A DNA stretch of 64,000 nt from Gymnorhina tibicen. Taxonomy: Eukaryota > Chordata > Aves > Passeriformes > Artamidae. The position numbers and the translations under genes were made by a program. The notes beneath the pieces are model-generated. The model made no database searches, was not told the DNA's origin, and saw only the letters and a program-made list of their open reading frames with translations. Below are positions 22,301 to 34,300 of the stretch, piece after piece; within the stretch, counting starts at the first letter, position 1; every line of letters starts with the position of its first letter. Location: the NCBI GenBank assembly GCA_013399875.1, contig VXAZ01000602.1:147542-211541 (forward strand), given 5' to 3'.

Positions 22301-25300
22301 CTCAGAAGGACAAATCCCAGACAAGGCATTAACACAGGAAAATGGTGACAAATTAACCAGGAACAGGTCTCAAACAAAAGGTGCATGTTTCAGTTCGATC
22401 TCTCTGTGAAAAAGCCCTCATTGTGCAAACAAGCAAATCCCTCAGTTTTTGTGGGAGTTCTTAGTTCCAAGCTCCATGATAACTCTGAAGTGTGTTAAGG
22501 TAAATCCTGATTCGTCTCAAAGTGGGCAATCAGCCTGTGCTGTGGGACTGCTGGGAAGCTCCTGGGTTTTCATTCGCTGCTGAAACCCTGCTGAGCTCTT
22601 TGGAGAGGTCTGCGGTGTTCATGTGGCTGTGTCCAAACCCATTTCAGCCCCCAAATACAGCTCAGTCATCTGACCTGATCCATGTCAAACTAGAGAACAA
22701 GCTGGTGAGCGGTAACATTTTGGACAGTTAGCAGTGCCTTGACCCTGTGTGGCAATCACAGCACCAGCACCTTCTCCTGGCCTCTGTCTGTGTGCACAGT
22801 GAGGATAAACCCCATCCCACTGACCCTCCCGTGGCCACAGGGCTGCACAGAGGGCAGGAGGGGTGAACCAGCCCTCCCCAGCTCATGCTGAGCTTGTCCA
22901 GACCTCCGTTGCCTCTTCACCTCCCAAACTTTCCTGGATTTTGTCCCTGCGGGTGCCAGCATCTCTGGCTGCTGCTTTGCCATCATCTGGAAACCTCCTT
23001 TCACCTGCACATCAAGAGCAGCCCGTTCTGGGAAAGCACATGGTGGCTTTGCCCAGATCAGCTGTATAAATATTCCTCTGCTTGCAAGTGGATGGCTCTT
23101 ACTGGAGAAAAGGCAAAGTCTTCCTGGAAATGCAAAATGGCTCTGACACAGCCCCAGATGCTGTGGTTAGCAGGAATAGAAGTGGGAAAGAGTTTGATCT
23201 GAGAGTAATGGTGGAGCAAGGCAGAGATTTTTAATGTGGGTGTTTCAAGTTAGTGACTAAGCTCCACATTTAGATACTAAATAAGTGGCCTCATTCCCAA
23301 AGAGGTGGAGGCTTCCTGTACATGGATTCGGGTACTCCAACTTGAGGATGGATGGGGTCTGGGCTTAGGCTTTTATTGGGATGTTTTCAGTGCCTCTGGA
23401 CACTTGGCACTAAGGGAGGTGAAGCTGTGCACTTGCTGGACTTACAAAGCACAGCCCTTCAGCCAGACCCAAAGCCTGGTCCCAAAAAAAGCCTGTGTGC
23501 AAAAAGCCTCCGTGGTGACACGTGGGGATCTGGACCAAGCTGAGACACAAAGCTGAGTGGCCACAGAGGTGGTGGCCCAGGGCTAAGGGTACAGCACCAG
23601 GCTTCCCTTTGCCTTTCTGCCTTTCCTCCCCACGGCTTGGCTGCTCCTCATGGCTGGGTGGATGTCCCTGACGGGGTCAGCAGGAGAGGTGCAAGCACCT
23701 GAACTTGGGAAATCCCAGCCCCCCAGCCAAGATGGTGCAAGGGTGACTGTCCCGGAATAAATGTGTCTCAGCTCTGTTCAAGCAGTTCTGCAGGGCACAT
23801 AAAGCAGAGTCTTTCCTGCTGACAGCAAATGGGAAAAGAAACATTGATGTGCTGGACAGATGCACTAAGTTTAGCAGCAGTGGCAGACCCAGCACCTCTG
23901 TGTTTTCTCCCGAGTCAGGAAGAAGTCAGGGCAAAGGGCCTGGATCCCCATCTGGAGGCACACTGACTAGCAGGACTGCAGCCTCTCTGCTGCCGGGTCT
24001 TTGTGATCAAAAAGTAATTTGTTGTGAACTGCAAAGAAAAGTTGGGGTAGGGATAGATGGCTGTCAAGGCCTGTGGTGGGGTGTAACCCTGATGGGTCTT
24101 CCTGTTCCTGGGGATGTGGAAGATGTGGAGGAGCAGAGAAGTCACGATGTTTTATCTTCTCTCTAAAGCAAGACCAGACACAAAACTCTCAACAAGAGTT
24201 GTACAAACCCAGATGTGAGAGGGGATGGAGAAGCAGAAGAGATCACGTTTCTGTTACATTTCGGTGTGTGGGAAATTCCTGTTGAGTTTGTCTGACAGCG
24301 AAGGTTTGGGTTTGGGAGGTGTGGGAGCAGCAGCCGGAGGCACTGCTGGTGAGGTTCTGTGCATGTTCCCTGTGTCCTTGCAGAGGCTGGTGGTCTGCCT
24401 GGAGGAGTCGATTTACATCCATAACATTAAGGACATGAAGCTTTTGAAGACTATCCTGGATACACCTCCCAACACTACAGGTAAGCACGGGAGAACTCTG
24501 TGAAAGGGAGCTTTGTAGAGCCACAGCACTGTGTTAGAATTTAAACCAGCCTGTGGCTTGTGCATCCTAATCCAGCACCGGGAAGCCAGAAATGCATGGA
24601 GGCAGTCAGGCAGGCTTGGAGAATCACAGAATAAGCTGAGTTGGAAGGGACCCACGAGGATCACTGAATCCAGCACCATCCCAGCAACTCCACCCTGTGC
24701 CCAGAGTATTGTCCAAACTCTCCTCGAGCTCTGTCAGGCCTGGTGCTGTGGCCCAGCTCTGTCCTGAGCAAAACCCTGCCCCGTCTGGAGCAGAACCCTG
24801 CTCTGTCCAGAGCAGATGCATCAAAGGAAAACAGAGATGGGCAGCAGGTCTGACTTTGCCTTGGGGTCAGCTCCCAAAGCGACCACTGGGACAGAACACA
24901 CAGCCAGGCCCAGCACCGATCCCAGCACCAGCCGGGGAGTTCCCAGGAGCTGCCACCCGATGTTATTCGATGCAGGCTGTGAACGCGAGGGGCAGGGCAG
25001 GTGGCTGCAGCACAGATCCCGTGTGTGTGGCACAGGGGGAATCCGGCTTTCCTGCTGCTGGGAGAGGAGCTATTTTTAGCAGCAGAGGGAAGCTTGGCCG
25101 GGTGCCCGCGTTGCTGTGCCGTCCTGCTCAGGCTGCAGCATCCCTTCATGGCTGGGTGCTCGGGAAGCTGCCGATGTGCTCACGCTCGGCCTCCGGGCTT
25201 TCAAGGGATGCCCTTCCAGCAGCTCCCCTGACCTACTTCAGGTCTCACCAGATGGGCTCTCTGTGTGGATTAAACATGCTAAATGCTGCAAATATAATTA

Positions 25301-28300
25301 AAGTTTAAAACCTTCCCGAGAAGGCCCGGCAGCAGGATGGGCAGGGACACCCGGGCCTGGAGCTGTTCTGCAGAGGGGCTGGAGGATCAGGTCATGGTTT
25401 AAGAGCAGCAGCAATCAGCCAGGGCAGGACTGGGGTGCTGCAGATCACAGGCTTCATATGGGCTTAGTGTTTTAAACTCCTTTTACTGCAGCAGCTGTCA
25501 TTGAAATGAGCCGAGTGACAAGTGCAGTGCCCCTGTTGTCCCTGGGCCATCTGCTTTGGTCCCAAGCTTGACCCCGAGGACAGTGTGTCCAGTAGGTCAG
25601 GGCAGTCCAGCCTCACTGCTCTTCGTGCAGCTTGTTTAGGAGTGGGGATCTGTGCTGGGGGATGTAGGAGCACGTGGAAAATGTGCCAGTCCTGTAAAGT
25701 GTGTGCCCTGGGCACGGTGACACCAGCACAGGCAGGACCAGGGTTTGCTGCAGCCACACTGGCCAGTCACAGTGAGGTCTCTGGCTGTTCCTGGCCAGCA
25801 CCTGGCTCCTGCTCCAGCCTCCTCCACGTAGGAGAGGAAAATGCCCATGGTGTCCAAGACGGTTGTTTTTCATGTGATTCATGTCAGGGGCAGGATTTGA
25901 ACCAAGGCGGTCACAGTGCTTGGGGTGACCTGTGCCATGAGGGCACATCCTGGGAATGACTGCAGCTTTGGAAACCACCTCATGTGGCTCCCCCCAAGCC
26001 CTGGATGTGCCTGGAGCTGCTGGCCTGAGGGCAAGGCCAGGCTTCCTGGACACAGTAGCATTTTTTCCGTGCTGCTCGAGGAAGCCACCTGTGACGTGGC
26101 ACTCCCAGAGGTGCCATCCTGAGCAGTGCCAGCCTGCCTCCTCCCTCCTGAGCCCACCACTGCAAGCACCAACCCTCATATGGCTGGGGGGCTGCTGAGG
26201 GGAGAGGAGCATCTTCAAAGGCTGCCCGTGGCCCTGTGGTCCTTGTTCTTTGTGTGTCCCCGAGGTCAGCCCAGTACACTCACATCTGTGTTTTCCCCTG
26301 GCCTGGTTTCCCGGCCGCCTCTCCCGGCCAGAGGAGCAGAGGGAGCGGGTGACTCACCCCGGCGCTCAGAGCTCGCTTTGTTTAGCTCCAGCCTCCCCTG
26401 ATCCTCTCTGAAAGGGCTGTGCTGATCCCCCCGTGCTGCCTGGGCCGGGGGATCACCACCCGGAGAAGGCAGGATGCTCATCCCAGCAGCAGAGTCTCTG
26501 GGCTATCTTTGCCTTCCTCCTATCCCTCCGTCTTTAATTGCCTTTTAATTGCCTGCACTTTGCTCCTGCCGTGCTCCTCGTGCCTCTCCCGGTGCGCCAT
26601 CCCTGGCACGATGTGCATGCCTCTGGATGGATGGGGAGCGGATTCCTGGGGCCTCTGGCTGATGGCTGCAGCTCCTGGCTCCGCTGCGGTCTCTTTGTTT
26701 GGTTATAAACAATGACCTAAAACGAGAGCTCCGGCCGATCCTTCCCCGCTGCTGCTGCTGGGCGGGGGCCAGGCCGTGTCCTGACAGGGGGCTTGCACGG
26801 CACGACACGTCCGTGCGTCTACGTGCGGTGTGTGGCTGTCCCGCTGGCCTGTGTGGGGACCGTGGCAGCGTCCCCGGTGCCTTTAACCCCGCGGCTTCCT
26901 CCGCACGTGGGATTACGTGGGACCCCCGCTGCGGGTCAGGAAGCTCAGGTCGTGCCGGAGCCCGGAGTCGGGTTTGGGAGGGCTGCGAGCGCACGGATGT
27001 TGGGCAGGAAGCGAGCGAGCCACGTTTCGTATGTGACAGGATTCACCGGGCTGGATCCTCAGCCAGCAGCAGGAACGAGGGGCAGGAAGAGATGCTCTTT
27101 TCCGAGGTCACCTGGTGGACAAGCGGATGGATGTACCCACACACGTATCCATCCATCCCTGTCTCATCCTGTAATTCCTGCCGGCTTTGAAAGGAGCATT
27201 TGGGAACCTTTGTGCTCGTGTTGGCACAAACCCAGATGGCTCTTACGGGGAAGAATTCCCCCTGTGCTTAAAATTTCGCTACGTTCGAGTTCCTCGTCAG
27301 CCGGAAACTCCCTGCACAGCTGGCACATTTCCTTTGTCTTTCTCTGCTTCCCTTTTCCATTCCGAGCAGAAGGAAATGGCACTGCCTTCAGCCCACGCCG
27401 TGCTGCTCCTCTGAGCTTCCAGCCCGGCACCTACACCCTGTGCACACCTGGTCGTGTCCCGATGTGCCTGGACAGGAGTGCTGTCAGCCCTCAGACTGAC
27501 ACGTGCACCTACTCCTGCCTTCTCCAGGGAGATAATGCAGGGGGAAAGCCCAAAGCGTGCTGAGAAGCCGGATCTGGGTTCCCAGTGCTCGGGCAGCCGG
27601 GAGGGTGGCGGGGCACAGCCGCCGTTCTGTCCCGTACCAGCAGATGTCCCCACGGCCGAGGCATTCCCAGCGCTCCGCGGCCCCGCGCCGGGCCCGGGCA
27701 GCCCCAGGATGAGCCAGAGCCTGAACCCCCGCCGTGCCCCGCTCTGTCCTCCCCCCGCTCACAGCCTCAGCCGTGTCCCTGTCCCCCTGCCAGGTCTGTG
27801 TGCTCTCTCCATCAACCACGCCAACTCCTACTTGGCTTATCCCGGCAGCGCGACCAGCGGAGAGATCGCGCTTTACGACGGAAATACTTTGGTAAGTGCG
27901 AAGCTCAGCCTTTGGATACCGGCAGGGGCTGAAAACAAACAGAGCCACAGCAAAGCCAAGGGGGCCCTTGGGAAGGATGAATAAATACACTGCACCGAGC
28001 TGGAGTGCAAGGGAATTGCTTGGGAGGCACATCTGGATGTAGTCCCTTGCTCGGAGCAGACAGCTCTGAGATCAGGGCACGCATCTCCCAGCACAGGATA
28101 TTCAGGGAAACGTGACCCACTGCCCTGCAGCCCAAGGGCCACCGCCAGGCTGACACGGGGCTTGCTACGGGAGCATCAGCAGCGCATCCCAGGGGAGTGA
28201 TGTGACCAGCGTGGGTCAGGGGTTGGAGCTGCTCCAGCCAGCTCAGGACCTGGAGCAGCCGCTGTGCCACACCGCGGGCTGGAAGGGATGCCGGACCCAA

Positions 28301-31300
28301 AGTCACAGAGAGGGCAAAGTGTCCAAAGTCCCCTTAGGAAATCTGTCCCTGGCTGGATGCAGGGTCATGATTATCTGCTGTTTATGCCAGGGCTTTGAGT
28401 TACATAAGGCTGGTGGCTCCGTACGTGCAGCGGGAGCTGAGGATCTGCAGCAGGGGAGGAGCAGAGCACAGGGAAAACGCTGCTGCTGCAAGAGGTGCTG
28501 CGAGGGCTGGGGCTCCCTGCAGGTGGTGTCACTGCAGCAGGACTTGCTGTGCAGCACAGAGAGTTGCAGGGAAGCCAGCTCTCATCCTGACAAAGTGCCA
28601 GGCCTTGGAGAGGGTGCAGGCACAATCCCGAACCCTGGAGAGGCGGGGAGCTGAGGTTCTCTGCCCCTGAGGTGAGCTTTCTGTAACCGCAGTGGCCGTA
28701 GTAGGTGGGGAATGAACTCGAGGCAGGGCAGAGGTAAACTGCTGAGGATGTTGACGGGATAGCAGCAGCACAAGACGATCCTGTGAATCCGTATCAGCAG
28801 GTCTGGATAGGGAGCGAGGCGGGAGCGCCCTGCCCTCACACAGTCCAAGGGCCGGCGTGTCCCTTTGCACTCACGTTACCTTGTGCCCTACAGAAAACAG
28901 CCTGCGCCATTCCTGCCCACGACGGGCCTCTGGCCGCTCTCGCCTTCAACTCCACCGGCTCCAAGTTGGCCAGTGCTTCTGAAAAAGTGAGTGTGGCTGC
29001 AAGTACCCTCCCTCTGCATCAGCACCCCTGTGCTGGCCCTCCTAAACACAGCCAGCACAGAAGGGCCGTCGGTGTATCGAGATCAGACTGAGCCCAGCTG
29101 GCAAACAGGAGGAGCCTTTGCACATCCTGAGTTTCCTGGGTGTGTCAGGGAAAGGGCTCAGGCTTCTTGGCCTGCTCCTACGTGATATTTCCATTTGCAT
29201 TTTTTGCAGGGCACAGTCATTCGTGTATTTTCCATTCCTGGGGGGCAAAAACTCTATGAATTCCGGCGAGGGATGAAAAGGTCAGTTCATTCTTCTGGCA
29301 GTGACAAGTACACAGAGGGCTCCCGGAGCCGAAATGTAAACACAGGGACACAGGGCAACATCAGATCCTGGTGGCTTTGGCATCTTTTGCAGAAGGAAAA
29401 CAAGAGCAAACGTATCAGCTCGAAATGTCACTGTGCCAGGCTGTGCCCAGCTCGGTGATTCCCTTCAGTGTGTCACAGAGCAGGGTGCTGGCAGGGGACA
29501 GATGTGGAGTCACTCCCTTTACTCTGTCCTTCCTTTTTTCTTATTTGAAATAATGAGGTCCCCAGAATTGTCAGAGACCTCATTCCTGCTGAACCCGTGC
29601 AGGAGATGCTGTTTGTATCCCACTGTTCTGCACTTTGGATATCCTCCCTGGTCTCTGCAGCACCAGAAGCTGCAGTGAGGCTGGCACAGATGTTCCCTCC
29701 ACGGGCAGCTCTGTGAGCAAGGACATTTCCACCTCTCTGGCTGTTTGTCACTAGCTGGAGGCTGCCCCCAGCCCTGCTGAGCAAAGGGATTCGGGAATTG
29801 CTCGGTGAGCCCACAGGCTCAGCAGCAGCTGTGCAGGATGATCCTCAGCATGGATGGGGGTCTCCGTCCTCCCCATCCACTCCTCTGTGAGCCAAACCCA
29901 GCAGTTCCCCTTGAGTGAATTGCCGTGGAGTGACCAGTCCTGTCCTTGCTCGGCTCTAGGTACGTGAACATCAGCTCCTTGGTGTTCAGCATGGATTCCC
30001 AGTTCCTCTGTGCTTCCAGCAACACGGAGACCGTGCACATCTTCAAACTGGAGCATCTCACAGACAGGTGAGGGATTAGCCTGGCTTAACCTGCCTGGCC
30101 CAGGGCTGTCTCTGCTTCAAAGGTCTGTGCTCAGCTGCTCTCCATGTCCTCACCATGTACTCTCCAGGAGCAATACCAGCTGCAAAGTGTCTTTGTGTCC
30201 TGAGGGACTCGCTCCTTGGAAAAGCCACACACTGTACCCCTGCTGTCAGGCTCTCTGGGCCTCTCTGGGTTTATGAGGTGCCACTGTCCCCTGCCTTCTC
30301 CCCGTGCATCCAGCCACGGAGGTGCACAATGTACAGGTGCTCCCAAAACCCCTTCACCTGTGTGAGATCAGGTCTGGCCCTGATGGTTTGTCATGCTGAT
30401 CATGGTGACCCCACTGACGCTGCTTTGTGACCCCCTCAGCCGGCCAGAGGAGCCTCCAACCTGGAGTGGTTACATGGGAAAGATGTTCCAGGCCGCCACC
30501 AACTACCTCCCTGCCCAGGTGTCGGGCATGATGAGCCAGGACCGGGCCTTTGCCACCGTCCGGCTGAACATCTCCGGACAAAGGAACATCTGCGCCCTCT
30601 CCACGTACGTACTGACCCCACTGACCTCTGCCCCCTGGGCCAGGCCAGCCTTGTCTCGTCCCTCTGCCTGCAGAGCACGTGGTGTGGGTGCTGCTGTGTC
30701 CGTGTGTGTGAGGTTCTTGGCCTCAGGATGCTTTTCCCACCAGGATTCAGAAGCTGCCTCGGCTGTTGGTGACAACGTCGGATGGACATCTCTACATCTA
30801 TAACCTGGACCCACAGGATGGAGGAGAGTGTGTCTTAATTAAAAATCACAGGTAACTCTGCCTCTGCTCACACCTCATACAGAGGCTGGTCCTTTAAAAA
30901 ATGAAGGGGAATTTCACCCGGCAGCACGAAACGGAGCTGTAGGAGCAAGAAAGTTAGAACTGAATTTGTGATTTGAGCTGCCTGAGCTGACACAGAAGTG
31001 GGTGGGAAGCACATCAGCAGGCAGAGACACAGGGCTTCTTGCAGGAGAAACCAGAGACATCTCGGATGCCATGGCAGCTGTGGGACATCCCAGCTTAGAC
31101 AGGGCAGGCTGTGCCTTAGGAGGTGCCCCTGCAGCAGAGCTCTGACCACTGTGGTGGCAGGAGAGCAGAGCACCTTCTCCAGCCCAGAGTGGGTGCTGGA
31201 GAGCTGGCTGGGGGTAGGATGGTGTGGAGTGACACTGTGAGCTTCTGTAAACAAAATCCCATTGCCAAAGCAGAGGAATTTCTTCATGGAAAGGGTTGTT

Positions 31301-34300
31301 AAGCACCGGAAGGGGCTGCCCAGGGAGGTGGTGGGGTCACCATTCTTGGAGTTGTTCAAGAAACAACTGGATGTGACCCTCAGTGCTCTGGTCTGGGTGA
31401 CAAGCTGGTGGTGATCAGTGAAAGGTTGGGCTCGATGATCTTAGAGGTCTTTTCCAACCGAAATCATTCTGGGATTCTGTGGAAACAGAGCCTCCCCCAC
31501 CGCTGTTCAGTCCATATGCAAATCCCATTAAGCACGTAACCCCCCCGCACACATCTGGGCTGCTTGGCTCCAGATGTGAAGCCTTTGGGGTGGGGTGAGA
31601 TGTAACATGTGCTCCGGGCCGGGAGGTGGCTGCCAGCCAGGAAAGTGCCAGCAGCTTTTGGAAAAGCCACAAAACAAAAGCACTTCAAAGCTGCGCTGTC
31701 CAGCGCGCGCCGCCCGCAGCCCCCAGCCTTGTCATGTGGGCTCCTCTGAGCATCAGAGGGCTGAAAAGGGCCCTTGGGTCATGAGTTACATTACATCATA
31801 CGATATCTCTGCTCAAACTCCGTCCTAAACTAGCCAGGGCTGCTTTTCCCATCTAGTCTGCTCCTGTTGGAAGCCCTTCGGAGCCCCCTCTGTGATTAGA
31901 AACACTGTTTGCCTTTGTAACCTAAAGCTTTTGTGGTCAATCTGCTCCCTTCTGTTCCCATGCCAGCATTGTCCTCCAGCCAAAGTGGTGCTTTCCCTAT
32001 CTCCTTCTTCACCCCCTGCTTTCCTTGTGGAGCACAATGCTCCCCTGTCCACAGCGCTGCTGGGGCTGCTGCACGCAGGGATGGGGATGGGTGATGTGCT
32101 TCGAGGAGATGTGGATGCATGGGCTTGTCTTAGCTGGAGCTGGGGAGGGACAGGGATCAGGACTAACTCTTCTCCCATCTCTTGATCTGTACCATTAGTC
32201 TGCTTGGCTCAGGAAAGATGGAGGAGAACAAAGAAAATGACCTTCAGCCTCCAGTACCTCAATCTTATGCAGCAACTGTAGCCAGACAAAGTACAGTGCC
32301 TTCAACTTCGACCATGCCAGGTAAGCACATCTGCCCTTTGTCAGGCAGAAGCCACAAAACCACCTGGGGAAAAGTGGAAAGTGCCCCAGATTCCAAGGGT
32401 TCACCCAGGATCACCTCACATGCACTGCACACTGGGGCAGCAGGACTTTGGAGCTCACCGGGTTCATCCCCTGCCACAGAAATAAGCCAGGAGTTTCCTG
32501 CTCTGCTTCCTGGGCCCCTGTGCCAGCTCTGCTCCCTGTGCAGAGCTGTGCCACAGACAGGCCCGGGGCAGAGCAGGAACCACTGTTTGTTTCCAGGAGT
32601 TGTAACCATGGCTGTGGGAGTCAGGACTCACTGTCCCTGCGGTGAGATTGCCTCAGTCTCTGAGGCTGGTACACCTCGCACTGAACTGCTGCAGGAAAAG
32701 ACTGCGTGACTCTCTCATTATACTCCCAAGTCTAAAGTCCTCATACCGATGAAGATCTTACTCTGCAATTGGTGCTTAGGTTCATGGCAGGAGGAGGAAA
32801 CCGCTGCCTCAGGAGCTGACCATGTAGTTCATCCATAATCCAGAGTGTCCATGGAGACACCTTCCTCTTCCTTACTCCCTGAGCTCTGCCAGGAAGCCAG
32901 AGGAAGCAGCTCAGTGCTAAAAAGGGGGTAACAGCGTCTGCTGCCTGTTTGCAGCCTCCTCCCATCCCTTCCTGCAGTAACACTTTGTGTTTTCCCTGTC
33001 CAGGTTACTCGGAGGACGGCGGAGCCCTGCGGGGGGAGGTTATCCCGGAGCACGAGTTTGCAACTGGCCCAGTGTGTCTGGACGATGAGAATGAGTTTCC
33101 TCCTGTGAGCATTCGGGACCCCTAAACCTGCAGTGCAGCCCTCATGCTAAGAAGGGAGTAGTAACCTCTCCCAGAAGAGATTCCATTGCCCCCTCCTTGT
33201 CCCAGCTCACCGTGGAGCCTAAAATAACTGAATGGGTTCTAGGGACAGTGCCAGGAAAATGCCACCCCCACTAAACAGCAGCTGGGGATGGGGCAAAAAT
33301 GATCAAACCTAAGTAGAGATAGATCCGAACAAACTTGCTGAATGGTGTTCAGATCCAGAGCTAACCTTTGTGCCTTGAGCAGGTTTCTAATATTACCAGG
33401 AATAGTTTTAATTGGAACAATTTAGAAATAAAAACTTAATACCCTGTTGCATTTTCAGTCAGTTGTATTAGTTCATGGAATGCAACTGGAACATACCTGA
33501 ACCTCACCAGTCTCTTCATTTCCAAGCTAACTGAGAAGGAAACTCCTTTTCCAAGTACAAAGATGAAAGGAATAACAGAGTTTTAAACCATTTGATGATT
33601 TTTATATGGCACTTTCTCAGTTACCATTGGAAGGAGCTAGTGGATTTTTCAATCTGACTTCAGCCTGGCAGTGTCTTTCCAGCTCCTTTTCCTATTCCAC
33701 ACTCATTTATTAAGTTTCTAACCCCTAATTGGACAAATGTCGGTCTGTGCTGTGATCTGGTTGTAATCAGTGGTATCTTCATAGCAGTAATGCAGCAGAA
33801 TATTGTAATGGATTGCAGGTTGCAGCCTTGGCAGGCTTTTGGAATTCCTTACTTCATTTTTACATATCCTGCTGCTGGAGTTCTGCCTGAAAAGGAGGAA
33901 GTACAAACCTTATCCCAGGATTCGTTCCATGTGCTGAGCTGACCTCTGTGAGGCACCTTCCTCCGAGCTGATGCAAAGTGTTCCTTAGATAAAAGGAGAC
34001 TGGCCCACGAGTCCCTTTGAGCCAACACCACCTGAACCCAGCTCAACTCACACAACCCTCAGATTCTTTCTTTCCTTACCTGTAGCATTCCCTGCTGCAA
34101 ACTGGGAGCAGGAATTTCCCAGCTTTCCAACTCCATTACTGAAGAAGGATATTTAAAATGTCTCCCTCTGTGTGCCCACAGAGAAGGTGATGGCCCAGGC
34201 CCCTGGAAGGAGCAGCAGGGACAGAGAGAAATCCTTTGTTTCCTTCTGCTAAACCTGCTCTTGAACTCGTGGTTTGGGGACAAGCAAATGCCAGCAAGCA

